The notes below the pieces were generated by a model. The model was not told where the DNA came from, did not search any database, and worked only from the letters and a program-made list of their open reading frames with translations. From Inia geoffrensis (Eukaryota; Chordata; Mammalia; Artiodactyla; Iniidae), in contig CM070902.1 of assembly GCA_036417435.1 (NCBI GenBank), positions 178,999,945-179,063,944 of the forward strand: DNA of 64,000 nt, in the 5' to 3' direction. Numbering within the stretch: the stretch's first letter is position 1; the number at the start of each line of letters is the position of its first letter. A program made the position numbers and the translations under genes. Positions 21,748 to 31,930 of this stretch are shown piece after piece.

Positions 21748-23042
21748 AAAAATAAGAGAAGAGATGAACACAATCTATGAGAAGTTGAACAGTTTACAAT
21801 GGAATTTTGAAATTCAAAATGTATTAGCTAAGCAGCTGCAAAAAAAGACTAAATATATACATTTCAGAAAGAAGGTAAAATGTAAAAATTGGTGTTAGAA
21901 GAAATAGAGCACCAATTGCCATTAATGTAATTGAAATAGGAATAGAAGATTGGAATATACAATGTTAAGTTTAAGTTAATAAATATGAAGAATTATTTAA
22001 ATACAAAAAATACATAAGAATGGAGATCTTTGCCTTATTCCTATTCTTAAATGCAATGAGTCTCCCAGTTAACTATGCTGTTTCTTGCAGATTTTTGATA
22101 TAAATTCTCTTTCTGATAAATATAGTAACAGAGGTCCTGGCAAACTTAATAAAAAAATGGAAATGAGGAATAAGAACTAAAAAGAAATGTATTTATTTGT
22201 AAATGATGTATTATCCACAGAGTCAATAAACACGCTAATAACACAAGAGACTTTGGTCCAGTTTCTCATCACTTGACCAAGTTACACAAGTTGACAACAT
22301 CCCCTCGTAAAAGCAGTAATCATACAAAAAATAGAAATAAGAGGCCATTTCCCTAGCAACAAGAATCATATAGAATATAATGTAGAAGATGCTGATGGAG
22401 AAAAATATTAAACTCTATTAAAGAATAAAAAGTAGATTCAGAATATATGCAGAAGATATGCAGTGACATCCTGAAAGAGGCATGTATTTTCTTATGCTGT
22501 TTACCTAACAATTCCTTGTTAGGAAGATTTGCCCTTAAAGTCCTGTTCTTTCTTTCATCAAACATCAGTTTATAGACATAAATCTGTTTCAACAGTGAAG
22601 TTAGACAAAGATTTGGTACTTGGGTTTTTAAGATGATTTAAGTATAATTTTTATTTTCATTCAACTATTTCTATAGTTCTCACTTGTAGCCACACAAGTT
22701 AACATTCAGAACTTTCTAGAAGGCAGAAATTGACTCTGACATCTTAAAATACTGATTATATTACACTTCCTTTCCCCCAAAGGGTAATTTATTACTTCTG
22801 GTGAACTGTGGATTAGTCAAAATGGGTGACAGGTCTGTATTTTTCGGTTCACGTGTCACTGTGTGACTTGCTTTATTCGTTGTAGTTCCACTGTGCTGAT
22901 TCACACTTACCCAGTGGTCAAGGATGACCATTTCTAAATGTGTCCTAAAATACTTGCACAAGAGCAAACTTGTCCCACCTGGTATTTGTGGTCTATATTT
23001 TTTTTCCCATGTGATTTCCCTTGAACTTAATCCTGTTTATAC
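21748..23042. other. Unassigned DNA
   Basis: 22140-22400 faintly resembles a decayed L1 ORF2 ('ggaaatgaggaataagaac'), but not strongly enough to call. No gene seen. Confidence 0.4.
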
Positions 23043-23074
23043 AGGCTCCTGTCTCTAACAGGAGACAGGAGCCT
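23043..23074. repeat. Perfect 13-bp inverted repeat
   Basis: The arms aggctcctgtctc (23043-23055) and gagacaggagcct (23062-23074) are exact reverse complements around the 6-nt spacer taacag. They would form a compact hairpin. No poly-U or gene context is present, so a terminator role is not suggested. Confidence 0.95.
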
Positions 23075-24921
23075 ATATATTCATGCAGCAATGTTGGGTC
23101 AAGCAATTACAACTCTTAGGGTCGACCCACTGACATCTGAGGTCAAATAGCTATTTAAAGATTGTTTACCAAACATATTCAAGACAATGAATATTGTGCA
23201 AGAGATTAACTGGTAAATGACATTTTTGTCAAGTGTAAGGATCTCAAGATGACTGGATTTTATCAAAAAGTGGTCCAAGTTTGACATTATATAATAGGGT
23301 TTTAAATATGATGCATGTTTCTGTGTAAGAATAGGTTCCAAACTACTTACTTTTTCTATTAATCGCAGGTCAATGATTACAATAAAGTGCTTGGTATTCT
23401 CTTTTCAACATTGAATACAACATACCTAAGGAATTTGGAGGTAATGTGAACAAATACGCTGAGGAAGAAGAGAAGCCAGAAGTATAAAAAATAAGTACAG
23501 AAAATAAGAAAAAAATTAGTTCCCCAAACAGCTAATGCCTCCCATGAAGCACAGAGGACGGAACTCAGGCTCCTCCAGCCTCAAGCTGGTCCTACTAATC
23601 AACAATAAGAGACCTCAGCTGCATCCCCCTGAAGCTTGCCCCCATAATTTTAACTTGAAATTCTCATCTTTAAATGTATATGTCTTTGAGGATGGCTATA
23701 TTAGGAGGATCTCCCGAATTTTACTGTTCTAAGGCCCACTTGTTATTTAATTGCCCAGTGTTACAGAAGTCTGCAGATCGGGATGGTGACAGCTGGGGAG
23801 AGTAAAAGGCTGTGTGGAGGAGGCCCTGAGCCAAAGACCAGCCTCATCTTCCTTTTGGCCCATAGCTATTCTATCAGCATCTTCTTAGTGAGCTACCCCC
23901 AACCATAAGATGCATGGATTTAATTTAAGTTTGTTTGATACTCCACCCAGAAGTACTTCACAGCGTGAAATGAGGCACTCCATGGGCTATTTTAAAAGTC
24001 TGAGGTAAGTAGACTTGTTATTAGATCAATCAGCTCATAAACAAAAATAAATTAAAGAAATTTGAATGCAGGGCACTCTCATCTTTCCGCACATCTCCAT
24101 GTTTAGAACGTCAAGCGTGAAGGTGAATTCCAGAGGCAATGCTGCCGTATATTCTCTCAGAGGAACCGAACCTGCTTTCCCCAGTCCTCCGGTGAGCTGC
24201 TTTGAACATCATTTCCAGTGAATGTGCCAATTTGCAGACTGGGGTCAGCCAAGGCTTGCTAGTTTCAAAGCCAACTTGCATCACTGTGAACATTTCATTC
24301 TGTTTTTTACATGCAAGACCCAAATGATGAATGCTGCCTTGTTCTCTTATGATCTAGAAAAGACTTAGTTTGGGGTCAAGAATCACGGACTACTTTACCA
24401 AGTGTTTGTTCTTTAGATGTTGTGTTTTCACTCACTCACTTACTTGGAGAGCTTGAGTTCATTTCTGTCACTCACTGCATGTACCTCACTCTCCTCCGCT
24501 GGCCGCCTCAGAGACCAGAGGCTGTGCTGTAGGGAGGAGAGGGCAACGAGAGCTGCTTGGGGTTGGGAGCCAGCACGGGTCTGCAGCCTCAGCAAAGAGT
24601 TCAAACCAGAAAACAAGGCAAAGCACAGTCCCAAGAACAGGGCAATTATGACATAGAAACAAAGATCTTTAAGAAAAGTTTTAGCCTAAGTATATGAGCA
24701 ACATAGACTTGCACCAATTAACATTTGCCCCTGATGGGGTGTGAGCCTGCTGAAAGCTGAGTGCCTGGCAATCCTAGCGCCAGCCCTGGACCTGGCTGCT
24801 CCTGTCCAACCGCAGGTCCTCATGGAAGCTCTGAGACCCTGAGTTACCTAGAGTTTGTAATTAATCACTAGGAGGTCAAGTTTACGATTCCCTTTACTGA
24901 AGGAAACTGGAGTCATATTAT
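23075..24921. other. Unassigned DNA
   Basis: The frames at 24111-24323 (minus) and 24417-24656 (plus) have ordinary base composition but no recognised family. No named repeat seen. Confidence 0.4.
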
Positions 24922-25353
24922 CTTTTTTTTTTTTAACATCTTTATTGGAGTATAATTGCTCTACAATGGTGTGTTTGTTTCTGCTTTATAACAAAGTGAA
25001 TCAGTTATACATATGTCCCCATATCTCTTCCCTCTTGCGTCTCCCTCTCTCCCACCCTCCCTATCCCACCCCTCCAGGCGGTCACAAAGCACCGAGCTGA
25101 TCTCCCTGTGCTATGTGGCTGCTTCCCCCTAGCTAGCTATTTTACGTTTGGTAGTGTATATACGTCCATGCCACTCTCTCACTTCATCCCAGCTTACCGT
25201 TTCCCCTTCCCCTTGTCCTCAGGTCCATCCTCTACGTCTGCGTCTTTATTCCTGTCCTGTCCCTTGGTTTGTCAGAACCAATTTTTTTTAGATTCCATAT
25301 ATATGTGTTAGCATACGGTATTTGTTTTTCTCTTTCTGACTTACCTCACTCTA
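24922..25353 (-). mobile_element. Young-type L1 3' UTR
   Basis: T-run at the left, then 'aacatctttattggagtata', 'aaagcaccgagctgatctcc', 'gtagtgtatatacgtccatg', 'agattccatatatatgtgtt' and 'agcatacggtatttg', truncated at 25353 at the very end of ORF2. It is close to the 3' UTR of the full-length L1 at 30169-36308. Confidence 0.92.
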
Positions 25354-26149
25354 CAAGCAAAAGACCATTGAGACTTTAGGGATGCTAATTTAATATAATA
25401 GGGGTAAAATAAATAACTAGATAATTTAAACCACTTCTTTTCCTCCCTGTGATAAAATCTCTGACGATGGAGGAAATATACCCATTTGGCTTGAATTCTA
25501 CTCATCAACTAAAACATCAAATAATTGTACAACTTTTGATTAGTGTTTTACCCTTTGTGTATAGACTTGATGTTCATTTTTTAATGTAAAAATTGTCCCT
25601 TTACCAAAGATATTTTCTCATCTTTTCTGCTCTTCCTTACACTGTCTTCACTGAAGGTAATTCTTTCCCACCAAGCAAACGGCATCTAAATTCTCTAACC
25701 CTGACCTCGCTTTCAAGTTTGAATTATTTCATGTCTGACCAGCTTCTCTCATCTCCTACCTCAAACTGCCTCACAACGATAATTATTTATTATAATTTAT
25801 AATTCATCTATTTTTTGACAAGCTTATTATGTAAAAAAAATTAGTACATTTTTTCATAATTAGGTGGCTATTTATATATTTATTTATTTGTTTTCATTTA
25901 TTTATTTTTTTCATAGCAGTGCTAAAATGTACTTTCCTCTGAAAGTGTATTATTTTCTTGGCTACCTATACAAGATCACAATGAGGATATATGGGCAGAT
26001 AATCAATAATGCAGTCTGTATTCAGCTCTCTCCATCATGGTTGCTTGGTTTGATTGGTTTCTTTTTTTTTGAAATTGTAGTTATTATTTAACCTAACAAT
26101 GCAATTGCTTTGGCAACATATAAATAATGGCTAAATATGCAAAAACAAT
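25354..26149. other. Unassigned DNA
   Basis: AT-rich, with imperfect TTTA repeats near 25872-25912. No gene or named repeat. Confidence 0.5.
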
Positions 26150-26200
26150 GAAGGAAGGAAGAAAGGAAGAAATGAGGGAAGGAAGGGAGGAAGGGAGGGT
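26150..26200. repeat. GGAA/GGGA purine tract
   Basis: About 50 nt of nearly pure purine on the plus strand, composed of gaagg, gaaag and gggag units. Confidence 0.85.
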
Positions 26201-26971
26201 GGAGTTGCCTGCGACTGTTTTCTTATGCATCCACTTTCAGACTGGCTGCTCTCCTTGTTATTGAGCTCAGGTTAGGCTGCTCGCTGCTCAAAAGCCCATA
26301 ATTTGAGAGACAAGTGTCAGTAGCAAAGCAGGGTGCTTTAGTCAGAAAAGCTGGCAACCTGGGGAGAAGGTGGACTCGCGTCCAGAGAACAACTCTGATC
26401 CTGCTCAGCCAAGACAGTGTTCCAAGGAGAAGAGGGGGAAGAATCTCAGTGAATCAGTGAGGCAGGAGCTTGGGTTCTGCATCCTTCTCCATTGTGCGCA
26501 GGCTGGCTGCTGTTCTTCAGATGTCATCTTGCCCGTGTGATCTGCCTGCAGGATCACTAAGGGGGCAGTTGGGGGTGGAGAGCTACTCATCCTTTAACTG
26601 CTGAATTCTTCTTTCTTCCTTCTGTTTGTCTAGGAAAGGAATCAACAGGTGAGGCAAGACATGGGGTTCATTCGGGAGAGTGTAAGTCAAGAGTTAGGTT
26701 AAATTGCCCAATGACCTCATTCCTATAATTAGGTTTTGAAGGTTAGAGGGGGACAGAAATGGGTAAACAGGAAAGGGACAAAAGAGCCGCTTTCAGCAGG
26801 GGAGATTAGCAGCAGTAGAAACAGCAAATTAAAGTTGAAAGTAAAGGGGAAATTCTCTTATTCTTTCGTAAAGTTTTTAGAGTGAGAAAATAAATAGCAG
26901 GTATTTTTAAAATTATTATAGATACGTAGATTTGGTCTTCAGTCTCCCAGGTCATGAGAAACTAGTGACTC
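26201..26971. other. Unassigned DNA, possible minus-strand LTR
   Basis: 26260-26640 has the feel of a reversed LTR: read on the minus strand, a degraded 'actaaagcaccctgctttgc' follows a GC-rich block. I could not fix the family or ends, so no element is called. The remainder shows nothing. Confidence 0.3.
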
Positions 26972-27184
26972 TATCTCAGGATTTTTCAGCCTTGGTCCTA
27001 TTGATGTTCTGATCCAAGTCAATTCTTCCTGCATGGGACTGTGCCTTGGAGGATATTTCAGCCGCATTATTGGCCTCTCCCTTCCAGATGCCAACCATAC
27101 CCCCAAAGTGTAACAACCAAGAATGTTTCCAGACTTTGCCAACTGTCCCCAAACACAATTGTCCCCAGTTGAAAATCGCTGTTC
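26972..27184 (+). mobile_element. MER20-like hAT-Charlie element
   Basis: It follows MER20 from end to end: 'cagccttggtcctattgatg', 'actgtgccttggaggatatt', 'attggcctctcccttccagatg', 'aacaaccaagaatgtttcca', 'gactttgccaactgtcccc' and 'ccagttgaaaatcgctg'. This is a non-autonomous DNA transposon without coding capacity. Confidence 0.75.
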
Positions 27185-27231
27185 TGCGTGGAGAAAGATG
27201 GTAGAGAAGGCTGTCACTTTACTTCATTACT

Positions 27232-27405
27232 CAGGTGAATGGTTTGCCATCTCGGGTGCACCTGAGGTCCTTAACAAAAAGTAATGTTTAGGAGCTACCG
27301 CCATAGATTTTCATGGAATTGCTCTGTTTTGGAACCTGGGAATGGGCGTTAGGTACCTTAAAATTCTAAGTGAGTTTCTGACATGTATCCAGGGTTGAAA
27401 TCCCT
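27232..27405 (+). mobile_element. MER5-like hAT element
   Basis: 'gggtgcacctgaggtcctta', 'gagctaccgccatagatttt', 'ggaacctgggaatgggcgtt' and 'ccagggttgaaatcc' line up with the MER5A/MER5B pattern, heavily diverged. It sits about 50 bp from the MER20-like copy. Confidence 0.5.
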
Positions 27406-30152
27406 TGCTGGGAAAGGGTCTGGCTAGGCTAACATGAGCTCTCAGGCTAGTGAAGACTGTATTTCTATACTCTGAAATCACTGAAATGTTGGAGCATTAT
27501 ATTCACAGCGCATGTTTCAATCTCATAAATTTATGCATTGAATTTCTGGTGTCAGCACAAAATAAATCACTGAAACTTCTAAATGTCTCCAACACATAAG
27601 ACATTCAGTATATTTTGCATGGAAGGCTACCTTAAATTAAATTTACGAATGCATGAAATGTTAAGTTAAATTGTCTGCATGAAACAAAATTTTCTTTCCT
27701 ACTTGTACCCACCTCACTTTATCTAGGGTTAAGGCAGCGCAGGAAGCCAATTCCGTAACACTTTTGAAGGTGCGGTTGGGTGGACGGACAACACATTCGA
27801 ACGTAATGAAACTGCCAAGTTACTTCTTGTCAAACAACAATTTTCTCTAAAAGACCCCAACTGCATTTACCTGATGATACTCAAACCATTGTTTAAAAAG
27901 CAAGAAGAAATAAACACAAATCTCAAAGTGTAATTTTTAATTTACATCTAGATATTTAAAAAATAAACTTTGAAATCAATATGGTCTGTGAATTTAATCA
28001 GGTCACTTGCTGAATGCATTCCTCCATTTCATTTGATTAAATTCGACCCTCCATTTTTATTACCTAGTGACCCTAAATTTTGAGACCTGCCTGTAATTGA
28101 TGTTTCATTTCCCGATAGGTTTTCAGCTTCGCTCTACATTTTCTCTGACGTGCTTTTGTTCTCACTGCTTCTTACTTGGATCGTCAACCAAATTTACAAA
28201 CCACTAGAAGCCTCCAACTTCTGTGAATATCAGTCATTTAAAGAGCTATTTTAAAGGTATGACAATGTTTAAGTGCAATGTCAATTTTCTGGGAAAAATG
28301 ATATTAATAAAGATTTAACTATAGAATGTGTCAAGGCTGTTAAATAAAAGTGAGTACATTTGAAAGTATAATATGCATTTTGAAAGCCTTTAGTATTCTT
28401 TTCATGTGAAATAAATAATCTGAAAAGTAATGATGAGAATGGGCATACTAGACTTATAACACTTCCTGTGGAGTGTTTCAGAGAATTTTGCTGATACCAT
28501 TCTCAGACTGCGATCACAGAAGTGCTCAATTAATGGTGTCAAATTAGGTAATGGGTCAAAAAGTACATATACATTCTTAATATTTACATATTTGCAAGTC
28601 CCACTGTGATAACATGTGTGAAATTCCATCAGATCTTTATAATTAGAGAAACAGGATGATGAATTTCATTAGAAAGCTTACTTATGGGAAAATCACAAGT
28701 TTGAAGTCTACATTTAGTTGATAGAAATTAAATACAGGCTTTGAATATAAATCAAAGTGTATCAATGCCATAAGATGTTAATAAGTAGAAATTCCTTCAA
28801 TTTTTGACTGATAGTAAAAAGAGTCTATAAAACTTTATTGATAATTCCATTGGTTCATTTTGATCTCCCATTTTCTCAGTTCCAGTAATAATGGTTAAAC
28901 TGTACTGCATAACTTAAATCCTTATTATAATATTCTTTAGGTAACATAGTACAATGTTTGCTGTTGTTATACAGTTTCAGCTTGAAGCCCAGCAAGAAGG
29001 GATGACCATCCTGACTTAGGAACCTTAGAAATTTGAACTAATATACAATTGTACCAAAAAAAATAAAAGTAGAAATCAAGGCTATACTTGAAGATCAACT
29101 AATATTAAATACAATTATATTGATTTTTTGTTACCTATACAATGTAATATATGTCTCCTTGTTAAACTTTATTTTCCACTGTAAACAAGGCAAGTATGAT
29201 TTGGTTCCAATACTTTCAACTTCAATTAACACAGTTTATTATTTTGTAAATTTGACAGTTGATACATGCAAATAATTCTCTACCCATGTGTATGTGAAAT
29301 AAGCATTTCTCACATGGAAACCTAAGATAACAAGAACATAACACTGTTTCTAGGTGCTGGTAGCAACTTACCTCATTAGAGGTGACACCAGGGTGCATGG
29401 GCAGCAGTAACCTTAGCTTCTCCTGCAGGTCTGGGGCAAACAAGGTACACTCAAAACTACTTCTTTCACAAAGCCTTGGTCTTCTTACCAGGGCCCTTTG
29501 GCTCAGCCAGAGAATGTCTTTTTACGATGTCAAAAACATGATATAGTCTTCAGAATTTTAATTCCGATGAACCGACTTTTGTGAAATAATGGAACTTTAA
29601 AAAACTGCTTACTCCTGTCCTTTTTTCCTTAATTTTCCTAAGAAACAATTAGCTGTGGCCTGTAGGAATGATTCTTCCCTTTACTACTTTAGTCAATACA
29701 ACTAAGCTTCTCTGGGAAGAAGTTCTTTTTTTGTGGATAGTTGCTCCAGGAAGGAAAATGAAAGTAAAATTGCTATCTACCACCCAGGACACTTATATGT
29801 GCATTCACACATACAATAAGTAATTCTCTTAGGCTATAAAGTACATATACATTCTAGGATTTATATCAGTGAATCCCAGCAATAGTTCTTTTCTGCATGG
29901 AGCTTATCGTCTGAGTTCACATTTTGTAGCACCTCTACTCTGTGTTTTAGGTTCAATTTTAGTATCAGCAGTTACTGATAGTGGCCCTAATTTAACTTTC
30001 TGTCAATTCTTGTGCTATATTATTATTTTTTAATGTAAAAGTATTTTTTAAACATATCACCGCATTTAGATAGAGTTAAGCACCTGAATGTGATTCTGCA
30101 AATTCAAGAATCATCAATTTTGATAGAAATCATTCTTTGCACTTAAAAGTTT
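27406..30152. other. Unassigned DNA, one weak exon candidate
   Basis: No repeat recognised. The only gene-like signal is at 29372-29430 (separate entry). Confidence 0.4.
29372..29430 (-). other. Candidate isolated 59-nt exon
   Basis: On the minus strand, a 59-nt open block is bounded by an acceptor-like 'ccttgtttgccccag' and a consensus donor (GTAAGT). In the open phase it reads LQEKLRLLLPMHPGVTSNE, which has ordinary protein-like composition. I do not recognise the protein. Splice-like signals of this quality also occur by chance and no partner exon was found, so this is only a suggestion. Confidence 0.2.
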
Positions 30153-30168
30153 AAGAATGAGCACCATG
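30153..30168 (+). repeat. 5' target-site duplication of the full-length L1
   Basis: aagaatgagcaccatg, repeated exactly at 36309-36324. It defines the L1 boundaries. Confidence 0.95.
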
Positions 30169-30383
30169 GTGGGCGCTTCTGGTGCACCCAGTTTGCAGTC
30201 ACCACAGAAACCACTTCCCTGACCCCCAGGGACCACAGATCTCCGTCCTTCCCATTCACGAGCAGGGCGAGGAAATGTCAACCAATGAGATAGCGGGAAT
30301 CCCGTGACGTCAACAGTATCTGGGCAGGAGTGGATGAGTTGGCGCTCAGAAGGCTTTGCCTAGAGGGAGACCTTCAAGATGGC
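30169..30383 (+). promoter_or_regulatory. L1 5' promoter region with CCAAT, CRE and YY1-like site
   Basis: CCAAT lies at 30282-30286, a perfect palindromic CRE (TGACGTCA) at 30305-30312, and a YY1-like 'aagatggc' at 30376-30383. In well-studied L1s, a YY1 site near the extreme 5' end sets the start of transcription. Here about 200 bp precede it yet are enclosed by the target-site duplication, so this copy's RNA began upstream. Confidence 0.5.
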
Positions 30384-30999
30384 AGAGGAGTAAGACGTGG
30401 AGATCACCTTCCTCCCCACAAATACATCTACGTGTGGAACAACTCCTACAGAACACCTACTGAACGCTGGCAGAAGGCCTCAGACATCCCAAAAGGCAAG
30501 AAACTCCCCACGTACCTGGCTGTGTGGCTAACAGGGTCTTGGTGCTCAGGACGGGTGTCAGGCCTGTGCCTCTGAGGTGGGAGAACAGAGTTCAGGACAT
30601 TGGTCCACCAGAGACCTCCCAGCTCCACGTAATATCAGACAGCTCCACCTCAACGCTAAGACAGGGCTTCACTCAACGACCAGCAAGCTCCAGTGCTGGA
30701 CACCCTATGCCAAACAGCTAGCAAGACAGGAACACAACCCCACTCTTTAGCAGAGAGGCTGCCTAAAATCATCATAAGGTCACAAACACCCCAAAACACA
30801 TCGCCGGATAGAGTCCTGCCCACCAGAAAGACAAGATCCAGCCTCACCCTCCAAAACAGAGGCACCAGTCCCCTCCACCAGGAAGCCTACCCAACCCACT
30901 GGACCACCCTTAGCCGCTAGGGGCAGACAACAAAAACAAAAGGAACTACGAACCTGTAACCTGTGAAAAGGAGACCCGAAACACATTACATTAAGCAAA

Positions 31000-31872
31000 A
31001 TGAGAATACAGAGAAACACACAGCAGATGAAGGAGCAGGGTAAAAACCCACCAGACCAAACAAATGAAGAGGAAATAGGCAGTCTACCTGAAAAAGAAAT
31101 CAGAGTAATGATAGTAAAGATGATCCAAAATCTTGGAAATATAATGGAAAAATACAAGAAACGTTTAACAAGGACCTAGAAGAACTAAAGAGCAAACAAA
31201 CAATGATGAACAACACAATAAATTAAAAATTCTCCAGAAGTGATCAATAGAAGAATAACTGAGGCAGAAGAACAGAAAAGTGACCTGGAAGATAAAATAG
31301 TGGAAATAACCACTGCAGAGCAGAATAAAGAAAAAGGAATGAAAAGGATTGAGGACAGTCTTAGAGACCTCTGGGACAACAATAAATGCAGCAACATTCG
31401 AATTATAGGGGACCCAGAAGAAAAAGAGAAAAAGAAAGAGACTGAGAAAATATTTGAAGAGATTATAGTTGAAAACTTCCTTAATATGGGAAAGGAAATA
31501 GTTAATCAAGTCCAGGAATCATAGAGAGTCCCATACAGGGTAAATCCAAGGAGAAACATGCTAAGACACATATTAATCAAGCTATCAAAACTTAAACACA
31601 AGCAAAAAATATTAAAAGCAACAAATAACATACAAGAGAATCCCCATAAGGTTAATAGCTGAGCTTTCAGCAGAAACTCTGCAAGCAAGAAGGGAGTGGC
31701 AAGACCTATTTAAAGTGATGAAAGGGAAAAATCTACAACAAAGATATTCTACCCAGCAAGGATCTCATTCAGATTTGATGGAGAAATTAAAACCTTTACA
31801 GACAAACAAAAGCTAAGAGAATTCAGCACAACCAAACCAGCTTTACAGCAAATGCTAAAGGAACTTTACTAG
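31000..31872 (+). pseudogene. L1 ORF1 (degraded)
   Basis: The start is at ATG 31000 (MRIQRNTQQMKEQG) and the end at tag 31870-31872. Expected product: the L1 ORF1 RNA chaperone, with an N-terminal coiled coil, central RRM and C-terminal domain. The frame is lost after about 60 codons. The coiled-coil part reappears in another frame (31240-31524, RITEAEEQKSDLEDKIVEI), with a stop at 31522-31524, and further indels follow. Not translatable as one protein. Confidence 0.88.
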
Positions 31873-31930
31873 GCAAGAAACACAAGAGAAGGAAAAGGCC
31901 TACAATAACAAACCCCAAATATTTAAGAAA

